Position numbers and translations under genes: made by a program. Positions 8,695 through 16,825 of a stretch of DNA of 64,000 nucleotides are shown piece by piece (within the stretch, counting starts at the first letter, position 1; each line of letters starts with the position of its first letter). Under the pieces are notes generated by a model. It did not search any database, was not told the DNA's origin, and saw nothing but the letters and a program-made list of their open reading frames with translations. Origin of the DNA: Gordonia aichiensis NBRC 108223. GTDB lineage: Bacteria; Actinomycetota; Actinomycetes; Mycobacteriales; Mycobacteriaceae. The stretch is taken from positions 1 through 64,000 of the forward strand of contig NZ_BANR01000002.1 of assembly GCF_000332975.1 (NCBI RefSeq). The letters are read 5' to 3'.

Positions 8695-9798
8695 TCAGGA
8701 GGCGGGCGGCGCGACCGGCTCGCCGACGATGCGGCGGAACGCGTGGACCTGGAACAGCGCCGCCAGCGGCGCGGAGACGATCAGTCCGATGCCGAACAGC
8801 AGTGCACCCACGAAGTTCGTCAACCACACGATGATCAGGGTGAGGATCGAGTCACCGATCTTGTTGGTGGTCACACGGAACGAACGTCCGATCGCATCTC
8901 CGGGGGAGCGGCCCTCACTGATCGTCGCGAGCACCGCGAACTGCAAGAAGAACGCTGCGATGACTCCACCGATGACACAGAAACCGAGTACGAAAGTGAT
9001 CAGGGCGACGAGGATCGTCGTCCCGATGACCGGCCAGAATCGGATCGGGACCAGGAACGACTTCGCGTCGACCGGTTCGCCGTTTGCGACGCGGACGGCG
9101 CCGGAGAGGATCGAGACCTGGATGTACAGCAGGAGCAGGAGCCCGAGAATGTAGATCACGATCAGGCCTGCCAGTGCTCCGCCACTCATCGTCGTTGTCT
9201 CGTAGCTGGCGGTGTAACCGCCGTACGCGCTGCCGCCCACGGTGTTGGTGGTCGTAGTTCCGAACAAGGACGAGCCCCAGAGGATCAGGACCCAGAACAC
9301 GATTCCGACGACCGCCATGATCACACCGGGCAGGACCATCGGGCCGGGGTGCGCCTTGAACTGGCTCCACGCCCAGCTGAAGCTCTCGCCGACGCTGAAC
9401 GGGGTCCCCGGTGCACCGGGCGGCGGAGCGGCGGCGTAACCGGGAGCCGTGCCGTACGGATTCGAGGGCGGTGGGGTGCCCGGCGGAACCGAACCCGGCG
9501 CGGGGGTGCCGTACTGGGGCTGTCCGTACTGAGGTTGTCCGGGCGCGGGTTGCCCGTACTGGGATTGCCCCGGTGCAGGTTGCCCGTACTGGGGTTGTCC
9601 GGGCGCGGGTTGGCCGTACTGAGGTTGCCCGTATTGGGGTTGGCCGTACTGAGGTTGGCCTGGCGCGGGTTGCCCGTACTGGGGTTGGCCGGGATTCGGC
9701 TGTCCGTACTGTGGCTGACCAGGAGCGGGATTGGTGCCGTGAGGCTGGTCGGGAGTGGATCCGGAAGAGGGCGTCGAGTCGTTCGGCGGCTCAGTCAT
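8695..9798 (-). CDS. Membrane protein with Gln/Pro/Tyr/Gly repeat N-terminus
   Basis: 367 residues in two halves. The first 135 residues are a low-complexity cytoplasmic segment with nine QYG units in the pattern [10 protein letters not shown]. The second half is a membrane domain of about five or six segments, among them [55 protein letters not shown] and [17 protein letters not shown]. It resembles actinobacterial Pro/Gly-rich membrane proteins of unknown function that span the membrane with a DUF4013-like layout. No enzymatic motif is visible. The start ATG is supported by a TAGCTT box six bases upstream. It is not part of the conserved mutY-mhuD gene order in M. tuberculosis, where a PE_PGRS gene occupies this place. 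Confidence 0.75.
   Translation of the reverse strand: MTEPPNDSTPSSGSTPDQPHGTNPAPGQPQYGQPNPGQPQYGQPAPGQPQYGQPQYGQPQYGQPAPGQPQYGQPAPGQSQYGQPAPGQPQYGQPQYGTPAPGSVPPGTPPPSNPYGTAPGYAAAPPPGAPGTPFSVGESFSWAWSQFKAHPGPMVLPGVIMAVVGIVFWVLILWGSSLFGTTTTNTVGGSAYGGYTASYETTTMSGGALAGLIVIYILGLLLLLYIQVSILSGAVRVANGEPVDAKSFLVPIRFWPVIGTTILVALITFVLGFCVIGGVIAAFFLQFAVLATISEGRSPGDAIGRSFRVTTNKIGDSILTLIIVWLTNFVGALLFGIGLIVSAPLAALFQVHAFRRIVGEPVAPPAS
9506..9729 (-). repeat. Tandem repeats coding QYGQP(APGQP) units
   Basis: Short imperfect repeats built on the minus-strand words for PQYGQ and PAPGQ, nine QYG units in all. The variable spacing (15-bp and 30-bp units) suggests slippage and possible length variation between strains. 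Confidence 0.85.
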
Positions 9799-9804
9799 CA
9801 GGCA

Positions 9805-9810
9805 AAGCTA
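9805..9810 (-). promoter_or_regulatory. -10 box of the repeat membrane protein gene, leaderless layout
   Basis: Minus-strand TAGCTT, then six bases, then the ATG at 9798. Confidence 0.55.
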
Positions 9811-9867
9811 GCAACCCTGCGGGCGCAGGTGAAGCGTTCGAACGTCATACATGGGGACGTGTCGCTG

Positions 9868-10761
9868 TCATCCGCCCTCGCCCGCCAGACAGAAGCGGCC
9901 GTCGGCGGTGATCTCGACGAGGCCGTCGACGAGCAACGAGTCGAGTGCGCGGTCGCGCTGGGCGGTGTCGCTGAGCCAGACGACGTCGAGCCGGTCACGG
10001 ATGACCGGGCCGTCGGTGCCGCGCAGGACGTCGAGGAGCAGTCCGCGGACCTGCCGGTCGGTGCCCGCGAACTTCTGCACCCGTTTGGGCGGTCCGGTGT
10101 GCGCGGGTTTCCCCGCGTCGACCCAGGCGCACGTCAGCGGGCAGCGCGCGCAGTCGGGGTTCCGGGCGGTGCAGACCAGTGCGCCCAGTTCCATCAGAGC
10201 GGCACTGAACCTGGGGGCCGACGCCGCGTAGGTCCCGTCCGCGTTGCGTGGCAGCACGGCCTCGGCGTCGGCGAGGTCTCGCTTCGACGGATTGCCCGGC
10301 TCGGCACGTCCGTGAACGGCACGCGCGAGTACGCGTCGGACATTGGTGTCGACGACCGGCACCGCCTGTCCGTAGGCGAAGCAGGCGACCGCACGCGCGG
10401 TGTAGTCGCCGATGCCGGGCAGGGTGAGCATCGTCTCGACGTCGTCGGGAACCCTGTCGTCATGGTCGGTGGCGAGTACCCGGGCACATTCGTGCAGGCG
10501 CAGGGCACGTCGCGGATAGCCGAGCTTGCCCCACGCCCGCAGCACATCACCGGGCGACGCCGCAGCCATCGCCGACGGCACAGGCCAGCGTCGGACCCAC
10601 TCGCGCCACGGTTCGACGACGCGGGCCACCGGCGTCTGCTGGAGCATGATCTCGCTGATGAGTATCTGCCAGCCGGAAAGGCCGGGCTCGCGCCACGGCA
10701 GATCGCGTTCGTTGGCGTCGAACCAACCCAGAAGCACTTGAGGTGGCAGACTAAACGGCAT
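9868..10761 (-). CDS. mutY: A/G-specific adenine DNA glycosylase MutY
   Basis: 297 residues. MutY removes adenine mispaired with 8-oxoguanine. Motifs: RDLPWRE and ISEIMLQQTP at the N-terminus, the helix-hairpin-helix LPGIGDYTARA, the catalytic Asp in PVVDTNVRR, and the iron-sulphur cluster Cys set CTARNPDCARCPLTC. The last Cys spacing is three residues, shorter than the five of E. coli MutY. The NUDIX-like C-terminal domain that recognises 8-oxoG is much shortened, as in M. tuberculosis Rv3589. The start ATG (10761-10759) overlaps the divergent canB ATG by two bases; a much longer frame to 11091 runs antisense through canB and is rejected. Confidence 0.92.
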   Translation of the reverse strand: MPFSLPPQVLLGWFDANERDLPWREPGLSGWQILISEIMLQQTPVARVVEPWREWVRRWPVPSAMAAASPGDVLRAWGKLGYPRRALRLHECARVLATDHDDRVPDDVETMLTLPGIGDYTARAVACFAYGQAVPVVDTNVRRVLARAVHGRAEPGNPSKRDLADAEAVLPRNADGTYAASAPRFSAALMELGALVCTARNPDCARCPLTCAWVDAGKPAHTGPPKRVQKFAGTDRQVRGLLLDVLRGTDGPVIRDRLDVVWLSDTAQRDRALDSLLVDGLVEITADGRFCLAGEGG

Positions 10762-11479
10762 GATCGGATTGACCCCGAGACAGGCGTGGGACGTACTGCG
10801 CGAAGGCAATCGGCGCTTCATCAACGGAGAGTCTGAACATCCCAGCCAGGGTATCGAGGACCGTGCGCGACTCGTCGCGGGCCAGCACCCGCACGTCGTG
10901 TTGTTCGGCTGCGCGGACTCGCGCCTCGCGGCCGAGATCATTTTCGACCAGGGACTCGGCGACATGTTCGTCGTTCGCACGGCAGGCCACGTGGTCGACT
11001 CGGCGGTGATGGGCTCGCTCGAGTACGCCGCCGAGGTCCTCGAGGTACCGCTCGTGGTGATCCTCGGCCACGACAGTTGTGGGGCGGTCAAGGCGACCCT
11101 CGACGCCCTCGACGACCTGCAGATTCCCGGTGGCTATATCCGCGACGTCGTCGAGCGGGTCACGCCGAGCATCCTCGCGGGCCGTAGCGAGGGACTGACC
11201 AGGGTTGACGAGTTCGAGGCCAGGCACGTCGTCGAAACGGGCCGGTTACTGATGCAGCGGAGTCGGATCATCGCCGACCGGGTGGCCAACGGAAAGCTCG
11301 CGATCGTCGGCCTGACCTACGCGCTCAACGAGGGTGCTGTGCAGTTGCAGGGCGCCTACGGTGACATCGGTCAGGCGTATGTCGAGATCGATGGGTCCGA
11401 CGGCAACGCGCACAAGGGGGCACACGAGGCGTCGGCGGGCGTCGACCACGTGGTTGCCGACGAGGCTGCTTCGGCCTAG
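10760..11479 (+). CDS. canB: Beta-class carbonic anhydrase
   Basis: 239 residues. It interconverts CO2 and bicarbonate. The zinc ligands are visible: Cys and the Asp-Arg dyad in FGCADSR, and His and Cys in GHDSCGAVKA. The family segment GDMFVVRTAGHVVDSAVMGSLEYA is complete. The N-terminus (MIGLTPRQAWDVLREGNRRF) aligns with that of M. tuberculosis CanB (Rv3588c), which fixes the start at 10760. The C-terminus has about 25 extra residues rich in Ala/Gly/His. The gene is divergent from mutY with overlapping start codons, so each promoter must lie inside the other gene. Confidence 0.93.
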   Translation: MIGLTPRQAWDVLREGNRRFINGESEHPSQGIEDRARLVAGQHPHVVLFGCADSRLAAEIIFDQGLGDMFVVRTAGHVVDSAVMGSLEYAAEVLEVPLVVILGHDSCGAVKATLDALDDLQIPGGYIRDVVERVTPSILAGRSEGLTRVDEFEARHVVETGRLLMQRSRIIADRVANGKLAIVGLTYALNEGAVQLQGAYGDIGQAYVEIDGSDGNAHKGAHEASAGVDHVVADEAASA

Positions 11480-11595
11480 GACGCCCCGTCGCAGCGGCGC
11501 GCAGCTTAAGTCAACCTTTAGACTTTGCGCCGGTCAGGCGCGTTTTTCTCGACGACACGCCGCCCGGGGTCAACTGCGGTGCGCTGGGTGGCCGT

Positions 11596-11601
11596 TAGCG
11601 T
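11596..11601 (+). promoter_or_regulatory. -10 box, leaderless layout
   Basis: TAGCGT, six bases, then GTG 11608 of the Rv3587c-type gene. Confidence 0.55.
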
Positions 11602-11607
11602 GGACGC

Positions 11608-12360
11608 GTGATCGAACCGCAGGGCCCGCTTCCATCCGAGATCTATTGGCGTCGACGTATCGTCGCCGGTGGTGTAGCGGTGGCAGCGCTGGCTCTGGTC
11701 ATCGGTCTGATCGTGTGGACAACCTCGGGAGGCGACAAGTCGCCGTCGAACACGGCGTCGGCGTCGTCCGTCTCGACGACGACATCTCCCGCCTACGGAT
11801 CGTCGGAGTCGTCGCAGGCCCCGTCCGGCCAGGGCGGGTCTGGCGGCGGTGGCGGGAATCCGGCGAACGGCTCCGCGGGCGTGTCCGGTCAGCCGGGACA
11901 GTCACCAGCATCCGGGGATGCGCCCGCTCCGGCCAGCGGAGTGAACGGGACTCCGCTGTGCCCCGACCAGAACATCGCCGTAGTGCTTTACACCGACAAG
12001 CCGACCTACACCGTCGGAGATCAGCCGGTGTTCACGATCGTCACCACCAACGCAGGATTGACCGCGTGCACCCGTGACGTGGGGAAAGCAGCACAGAACG
12101 TCGTCGTGCGGACGCTCGACGGGACCCGCACGCTGTGGTCGGCGCAGGACTGCTCGCCGCTGAAGGACGTGAACAACGTCGTGCTGCAGCCGCAACAGCA
12201 GGCCAAGGACACCATCACGTGGTCGGGAACGACGAGCAACCCCGGTTGCGACAAGCCGCGCGTCGCGGTGGCTGCCGGGTCGTATCAGGCCATCGGAAAG
12301 ATCGGCGAGAAGGAATCGGCGCCGATCACGTTCAACGTCGTGGCCCCCGCACAGCAGTAG
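11608..12360 (+). CDS. Membrane-anchored secreted protein, Rv3587c type
   Basis: 250 residues. A single signal-anchor helix (about residues 18-38, IVAGGVAVAALALVIGLIVW) is followed by a Ser/Thr/Gly/Pro-rich linker to about residue 110 and a globular extracytoplasmic domain of about 135 residues with four Cys (PLCPDQNI, LTACTRD, QDCSPL, NPGCDKP), probably two disulfides. The domain has a beta-sandwich look (VVLYTDKPTYTVGDQPVFTIVTTNAG). The position between canB and disA equals that of M. tuberculosis Rv3587c, a conserved membrane protein of unknown function. It converges on disA with 58 bp between stops. Confidence 0.8.
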   Translation: MIEPQGPLPSEIYWRRRIVAGGVAVAALALVIGLIVWTTSGGDKSPSNTASASSVSTTTSPAYGSSESSQAPSGQGGSGGGGGNPANGSAGVSGQPGQSPASGDAPAPASGVNGTPLCPDQNIAVVLYTDKPTYTVGDQPVFTIVTTNAGLTACTRDVGKAAQNVVVRTLDGTRTLWSAQDCSPLKDVNNVVLQPQQQAKDTITWSGTTSNPGCDKPRVAVAAGSYQAIGKIGEKESAPITFNVVAPAQQ

Positions 12361-12418
12361 CAGCTGACCGTCGAGCAATGTCCTGAGTTCCTGCGACGTC
12401 GTGGTGGGCTTGACCGGG

Positions 12419-13519
12419 CTAGTCGAATCTCTCGATGCTGGTCTCGGCGAGCCGCGACAGACCCTCGCGGATGTGCCGTGCCCAGATACCGCCGATGCCC
12501 TCGATGGCCTGCAGATCGGCGGCAGACGACGCGAGCAGCGCCTGCAACGTCCCGAAACTGCGCACGAGGCGGTCGATGTGGGCGAACTGCAGCCGCGAGA
12601 TGCCCGCGAGGAGGCGGTAGCCGCGTGGGCTCATCGCGGTGTCCTGGGCTTCGATGGTCGTCGGATAACCGAATGCGCCCGCGAGGAGTGTGAGGTCGAG
12701 GAGATCGGCGTCGGAGAGGGCTTCGATCGCCTCGAGCGAGCTGCGCACCTCCTCGGTCGTCGCCGGCTCGGGGCTCGCGTAGTAGTCGCGGACGAGTAGT
12801 TCACGCATCGTGTCGTTTTCGGCGATGAGCTCTTCGAGCTGCAGACTGACCTGTCGCCCGTTGACTCCGAGTTCCAGGACGTAGTCGTCGATCTCGGCCG
12901 ACACGCGACGCACCATCTCCATGCGCTGAGCAGTCGACATCGCGTCGCGGAGGAGGACGTAGTCCTCGATCTCGGCTCGCGACAGCGCGGCGCTGACGTC
13001 GTCGAGCCGCATCTTGTAGCGCTCGAGGGTCGAGAGCGCGACGTTGGCGCGCGAGAGGATCGGGTCGGGACTCTCGACCACCTTGCGCAGGCCATCGACG
13101 TAGACGCTCACGATCGACATCGACGCACTGACCGAGATCACCGGATGTCCGGTCTGGATAGCCGTGCGTTCGGCCGACCGATGTCTCGTCCCGGACTCCT
13201 CGGTCGGGATCGAGGGATCCGGCACGAGTTGGACGTTGGCGCGGACGATCCGCTTGCCGTCGGTGGAGAGCACCACCGCGCCGTCCATCTTGGCCAGTTC
13301 GCGAAGGCGTGTCGGGGCGAACTCGACGTCGAGGTGGAACCCGCCATCGCAGATCTTCTCGACGTCGGAATCGTGCCCGATGACGATCAACGCGCCGGTG
13401 CCACCGCGCAGGATGCGTTCGAGACCGTCGCGGAGCCCGGTGCCCGGCGCGACGCGAGCAAGGGTCTCGCGCATCAGTTCCGAGCGTGTCCCCGGCTCGG
13501 TTCGCGCGATGTCGCTCAT
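12419..13519 (-). CDS. disA: Diadenylate cyclase DisA, DNA-integrity scanning protein
   Basis: 366 residues. DisA makes c-di-AMP from two ATP and scans DNA for branched structures. The N-terminal DAC domain (to about residue 150) shows the DGA motif in KMDGAVVLS and the RHR motif in [12 protein letters not shown] helical spine follows, then a C-terminal helix-hairpin-helix DNA-binding domain ([20 protein letters not shown]). The ribosome site AAGGGA lies eight bases ahead of the ATG. In M. tuberculosis disA directly follows radA; here a thioesterase gene on the opposite strand separates them. Confidence 0.95.
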   Translation of the reverse strand: MSDIARTEPGTRSELMRETLARVAPGTGLRDGLERILRGGTGALIVIGHDSDVEKICDGGFHLDVEFAPTRLRELAKMDGAVVLSTDGKRIVRANVQLVPDPSIPTEESGTRHRSAERTAIQTGHPVISVSASMSIVSVYVDGLRKVVESPDPILSRANVALSTLERYKMRLDDVSAALSRAEIEDYVLLRDAMSTAQRMEMVRRVSAEIDDYVLELGVNGRQVSLQLEELIAENDTMRELLVRDYYASPEPATTEEVRSSLEAIEALSDADLLDLTLLAGAFGYPTTIEAQDTAMSPRGYRLLAGISRLQFAHIDRLVRSFGTLQALLASSAADLQAIEGIGGIWARHIREGLSRLAETSIERFD

Positions 13520-13571
13520 GGTGTGCGTCCCTTCTCGCGGCCGCGCGTGAGAAGCACGAGCCGTCGGAGAC

Positions 13572-13577
13572 TAGGGT
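13572..13577 (+). promoter_or_regulatory. -10 box, leaderless layout
   Basis: TAGGGT, eight bases, then GTG 13586 of the hotdog thioesterase gene. The 66-bp gap to disA must also hold the disA promoter. Confidence 0.45.
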
Positions 13578-13585
13578 AACGGCAC

Positions 13586-14134
13586 GTGAAACGTGACTTC
13601 GTGGTGCCCACCGACCTCGACCCCCTGGTCCGTCACCCGAAAGCGGCGGCTCCGGGCGAACCGATCCGGATGCACAATCCGCTGTGTTTCGGGTGTGGCG
13701 CCGAGTCGGCGCAGGGACTCCACCTCGAGGTGCGCGCGGCGGAGGGCTTCGCGGTCGAGACGTCGATGCTCGTCGAGCCCCGGTTCGAGGGCGGTCCCGG
13801 CGTGATCCACGGCGGCATCCTGTCGACGGCGATGGACGAGGTGATGGGGACGGCCCCGCTGTTGGTCGGTCCGTCGGCGGTCACCGTGCATCTCGAGGTC
13901 GACTTCGTCGCGCCGGTACCGATCGGCTCGACGCTGCAGCTTCGCGCGGAGATCCTCGGCAGGCAGCGGCGCAAGGTCTTCGTCGAGGCCGTCGGGCACC
14001 TCGGTGATCCGTCGCAACCGGTGGTGGTGGGGCACAGCATCTTTGTGACCATCAACGCGCGCGAACACTTTGCGAAGCACGTCGAGAACAGTTCGATGGC
14101 CGACGAGTACAAGCAGCGCATGTCGCGTCCGTGA
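13586..14134 (+). CDS. Hotdog-fold thioesterase (PaaI-like)
   Basis: 182 residues. The central segment GGPGVIHGGILSTAMDEVMG is the hotdog helix with the His-Gly-Gly turn and an acidic residue one helix turn on (Asp or Glu of DEV), as in PaaI/YigI-type acyl-CoA thioesterases. The sheet segments VTVHLEVDFVAPVPIGSTLQLRAE and RKVFVEAVGHL complete the fold. A short pair of cysteines, CFGCG, sits just before the domain, a frequent feature of this subgroup. The gene lies on the plus strand between disA and radA, both on the minus strand, so it looks inserted into a conserved pair. The substrate is unknown. Confidence 0.8.
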   Translation: MKRDFVVPTDLDPLVRHPKAAAPGEPIRMHNPLCFGCGAESAQGLHLEVRAAEGFAVETSMLVEPRFEGGPGVIHGGILSTAMDEVMGTAPLLVGPSAVTVHLEVDFVAPVPIGSTLQLRAEILGRQRRKVFVEAVGHLGDPSQPVVVGHSIFVTINAREHFAKHVENSSMADEYKQRMSRP

Positions 14135-14178
14135 GTCCGGCGGCCACCGAGCAGGAGGTCGCAGACGCGGCCCGAACC

Positions 14179-14212
14179 GGTGGACGCGGTCGGTGCACCA
14201 ACCGCGTCCACC
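14179..14212. terminator. Hairpin terminator between thioesterase and radA
   Basis: Arms GGTGGACGCGGT (14179-14190) and ACCGCGTCCACC (14201-14212), a perfect 12-bp stem with a 10-base loop that can pair further inside. It lies between convergent genes (stops 14134 and 14268). Confidence 0.75.
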
Positions 14213-14267
14213 TGCTCGTGCGGCGTTGGGCCGAGATCGCCGGACCCGAGGTCTGTACGGTCTCAGG

Positions 14268-15653
14268 TCAGAACGGTGCGCGGGAGGCGTCGACCGGGGC
14301 GATGAAGGCCGCACGCATGGCGTCGGCGAGCACCGACACGCGGGTGATCTTGATGCCCTTGGGGAGCTGGTCGTCGGAGCCCGCGGGGATGATCGCGTGG
14401 GTGAAGCCCAATCGTTTGGCTTCGGCGACCCGACGCCCGACTGCCGAGACGCGGCGCACCTCGCCGGCGAGGCCGACCTCTCCGATCGCGACCGTGGTGC
14501 GCGGCGTCGGAGTGTTCTTGATGAAGGAGTTCACCGCGAGCGCGATCCCGAGGTCGGCGGCCGGTTCGGTGACCTTCATGCCACCGACCGTGGACAGGTA
14601 GACCTCGCGCTCGCCGAGCGGTAGCCCCGACCGTCCCTGCAGTACGGCGAGGACCATTGCGGCACGCGCGGAATCGAGACCGGACACCGCGCGACGCGGG
14701 TTGGCCATCTTGGAATCGGCGAGCAGGGCCTGGATCTCGCCGACGAGTGCACGCTTGCCGTCCATCGCGACGATCGACGACGACCCGCTCACGTCCGAAT
14801 CATGTTGGTGGACAAAAATTCCAGACGGATCGGTGACCTGATGGATGCCGTCGGAGCGCTGCTCGAAGCAACCGACCTCGTCGGCCGATCCGAACCGGTT
14901 CTTGATACCGCGCACCATGCGCAGAGCCGTGTGGCGGTCGCCCTCGAACGACAGCACGACGTCGACGAGGTGCTCGAGCGACCGCGGTCCGGCGACGCTG
15001 CCGTCCTTGGTGACGTGCCCGACGAGGATGACAGCGATCCCGCGGTTCTTGGCGAGCGAGACGAGTGCGGTGGTGACTGCGCGGATCTGCGTGACCCCGC
15101 CTGTCACGCCGTCGGTCCCGGTGGCGACCATGGTCTGCACCGAGTCGACCACGAGGAGCGAGGGCCGGACGGCGTCGACATGTCCGAGGACTGTCGCGAG
15201 GTCGGTTTCGGCTGCGAGATAGACGTTTTCATGCACGGCATCGGTGCGTTCGGCACGCAGCCGGACCTGTCCGGCGGATTCCTCGCCGGTCAGATACAAC
15301 GCCTTACGCCCGCCGCGCGCCCAGTGCTTGACGGTTTCGAGGAGCAGTGTCGACTTCCCGACGCCCGGCTCGCCTGCCAGCAGGATCACCGATCCCGGCA
15401 CCACTCCACGCCCGAGTACTCGGTCGAATTCGGCTATGCCCGTAGGGATCGCATTCGACGACGCGGCGTCGACCTCGGTGATCGGGACGGCGGGACTCGA
15501 CGGTGCGACAGCACTGTGCGCAGCGACTGCTGTGGGCAGCGACGCCACCTCGTCGACGGTGCCCCACTCGCCGCACTCCGGGCATCGGCCAACCCACTTG
15601 GCGACGGTATGGCCACACGCGGAACAGCGGAACGTCGACTTGGGTTTTGCCAC
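14268..15653 (-). CDS. radA: DNA repair protein RadA
   Basis: 461 residues. RadA is a hexameric branch-migration helicase in recombination. It starts with a four-Cys zinc finger (CSACGHTVAKWVGRCPECG), then a RecA-like ATPase with Walker A GEPGVGKST, Walker B LLVVDSVQT, and the RadA-specific KNRFGS motif (about residue 255). The C-terminal domain is Lon-protease-like (ADLGIALAVNSFIKN) without the catalytic dyad role. The GTG start is supported by a TAGTCT box six bases upstream. Neighbours lpqE, radA and disA keep the mycobacterial order. Confidence 0.95.
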   Translation of the reverse strand: MAKPKSTFRCSACGHTVAKWVGRCPECGEWGTVDEVASLPTAVAAHSAVAPSSPAVPITEVDAASSNAIPTGIAEFDRVLGRGVVPGSVILLAGEPGVGKSTLLLETVKHWARGGRKALYLTGEESAGQVRLRAERTDAVHENVYLAAETDLATVLGHVDAVRPSLLVVDSVQTMVATGTDGVTGGVTQIRAVTTALVSLAKNRGIAVILVGHVTKDGSVAGPRSLEHLVDVVLSFEGDRHTALRMVRGIKNRFGSADEVGCFEQRSDGIHQVTDPSGIFVHQHDSDVSGSSSIVAMDGKRALVGEIQALLADSKMANPRRAVSGLDSARAAMVLAVLQGRSGLPLGEREVYLSTVGGMKVTEPAADLGIALAVNSFIKNTPTPRTTVAIGEVGLAGEVRRVSAVGRRVAEAKRLGFTHAIIPAGSDDQLPKGIKITRVSVLADAMRAAFIAPVDASRAPF

Positions 15654-15659
15654 GGCACA

Positions 15660-15665
15660 AGACTA
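15660..15665 (-). promoter_or_regulatory. -10 box of radA, leaderless layout
   Basis: Minus-strand TAGTCT, six bases, then GTG at 15653. Confidence 0.6.
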
Positions 15666-15696
15666 GGGCAGGGCACCGACAATGCCGCAATGCGCA

Positions 15697-15730
15697 GACG
15701 AGCCCCGAAGCGGTTGCTCCGGGGCTCGTC
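15697..15730 (-). terminator. Hairpin terminator after lpqE
   Basis: Arms GACGAGCCCCG (15697-15707) and CGGGGCTCGTC (15720-15730), a perfect 11-bp stem with a 12-base loop, 25 bases beyond the lpqE stop and before the radA promoter. Confidence 0.75.
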
Positions 15731-15754
15731 GTGAGGGTCTGTGTAGTGCCGAGA

Positions 15755-16471
15755 TCAGTGCGGCAAGACGTTGGGGGTGTCCTCGGCGTGCTCGTCGGCC
15801 GGTGCCTCCGCCTCGCGGACCTTGTCCTGGCGGGTGAGCAGCGTGCCGGAGTCGATCGGGGTGTCGATGGTGACCGAACCGGCCGGTGAGGTCGACCCGT
15901 TCGCATTGACCTTCTCGAAAGTGAAGGTGAGCTTGGTGGTCAGTCCGACGGCGACGGACTTGCCGGTGCCGTCGAGCGTCGCGGTCATCCGCTTCTCCTC
16001 GACCGGGTTCGGGATGTCGGTCTGCTGGATCAGTGCGGCGGGCTCACCGGCGCGCAGGGCCTTGCCCGGCTGCAGGTCGTAGCGGTCCTTGAGCGTGACG
16101 TTGCCGTGTTCGGCCGTCACGTTCACGAGCCGGTAGGTGTCGATCTCGCTCTGGTTGGCGATCACCCAGGACAGTTCGAAGGGGCCGCCGTTGTCGAACA
16201 CCGACGCCGCGTTCTGTGCCGGGTAGATGATCTGCACGTCGCGCAACTCGATCTTGCCGAGGTTGGCGCTGTTGCCGTTGACCGCGGGCAACTGGTTCGC
16301 TGTCTGCGAGATCTGTCCGGCACCGCAACCGGTGGTCCCGAACGCGATCGCGATTCCGACTGCTGCGATGGCTGTGGCTTCGGCGAACCGACGCACACGA
16401 CGAGTCGGATGGCTCGACCCACTCCGAGTTGTCCCACTCCGAGTTGCCTCATTCTGCGATGACACAGACAC
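15755..16471 (-). CDS. lpqE: Lipoprotein LpqE
   Basis: 238 residues. The start is GTG 16471, preceded by GGGAGGAA with a 5-base gap; a longer frame to 16525 lacks a ribosome site. A basic N-terminus (HPTRRVRR) leads into a hydrophobic core ending GTTGC, a lipobox, so the mature protein is lipid-anchored outside the membrane. The rest is a beta-rich domain (LRDVQIIYPAQN, FELSWVIANQSEIDTYRLVNV) of the copper-chaperone-like/LpqE type. The function is unknown. Position next to radA and divergent from carD equals M. tuberculosis Rv3584. A 17-bp palindrome lies 52 bases upstream. Confidence 0.85.
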   Translation of the reverse strand: MSVSSQNEATRSGTTRSGSSHPTRRVRRFAEATAIAAVGIAIAFGTTGCGAGQISQTANQLPAVNGNSANLGKIELRDVQIIYPAQNAASVFDNGGPFELSWVIANQSEIDTYRLVNVTAEHGNVTLKDRYDLQPGKALRAGEPAALIQQTDIPNPVEEKRMTATLDGTGKSVAVGLTTKLTFTFEKVNANGSTSPAGSVTIDTPIDSGTLLTRQDKVREAEAPADEHAEDTPNVLPH

Positions 16472-16522
16472 CCGTTCCTCCCAGGTAATCGAAAGGCCGA
16501 AATCGCGTTGGCGCGAACCCTG

Positions 16523-16539
16523 CACTACGCAGCGTAGTG
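16523..16539. promoter_or_regulatory. 17-bp palindrome upstream of lpqE
   Basis: CACTACGC-A-GCGTAGTG. On the minus strand the word TACGCT inside it could be the lpqE -10 box, which would make the palindrome an operator. No regulator is identified. Confidence 0.45.
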
Positions 16540-16587
16540 GGCGGGCGTGCCAAAATCCCGGCGGGGTACCGGATTGGTACCGACGAA

Positions 16588-16635
16588 CCGTATTCGACGG
16601 CCTTCTCCGAGCGGCTGCGGGGACGTCGAATACGG
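16588..16635. repeat. Long-loop inverted repeat upstream of carD
   Basis: Arms CCGTATTCGACG (16588-16599) and CGTCGAATACGG (16624-16635), perfect over 12 bp with a 24-base loop. It could be a structured RNA element, a terminator or a two-turn operator. Confidence 0.6.
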
Positions 16636-16769
16636 CGTCGCGGCGGCCTGTGAATCGGATGCTTGCGCGTTGCGGCCGAGGCTGTTATGGCCTCACCCGC
16701 TCACCTGCTGCAACAGTGAAATCCACGGGGCCGCAGGTGCGCAGTAGTGCCTTGACCTGCACCGTTGGA

Positions 16770-16798
16770 TGTGACCCAAATGACCACCGTGCTAGACT
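16770..16798 (+). promoter_or_regulatory. carD promoter with extended -10
   Basis: TGTGAC (16770-16775), 17 bases, TAGACT (16793-16798), with TGC directly before the -10 (extended -10). The predicted start is near 16805, leaving a leader of about 20 bases with AAGGGG as ribosome site. Confidence 0.55.
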
Positions 16799-16825
16799 GG
16801 CCTTACTCGAAAGGGGCATGGAACA

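Larger units (their letters stand above)
16472..16825. other. Intergenic region lpqE-carD
   Basis: 354 bases without a gene. It holds a 17-bp palindrome near lpqE, a 12-bp inverted repeat with a 24-base loop in the middle, two GGTACC words, and the carD promoter at the right end. No open frame in it looks coding. Confidence 0.7.

Noticed and set aside
9506..9729. Possible CRISPR array
   Set aside because: The repeats are coding, of 15 or 30 bp with no unique spacers, and no cas genes are present.
8743..10836. Long plus-strand open frame (697 codons)
   Set aside because: It is antisense to the repeat membrane protein and mutY, both with recognisable domains, and its own product shows only low-complexity Arg/Gly/Val sequence.
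14131..14601. Plus-strand open frame after the thioesterase
   Set aside because: It contains the terminator hairpin and then runs antisense to radA; no family pattern is visible.
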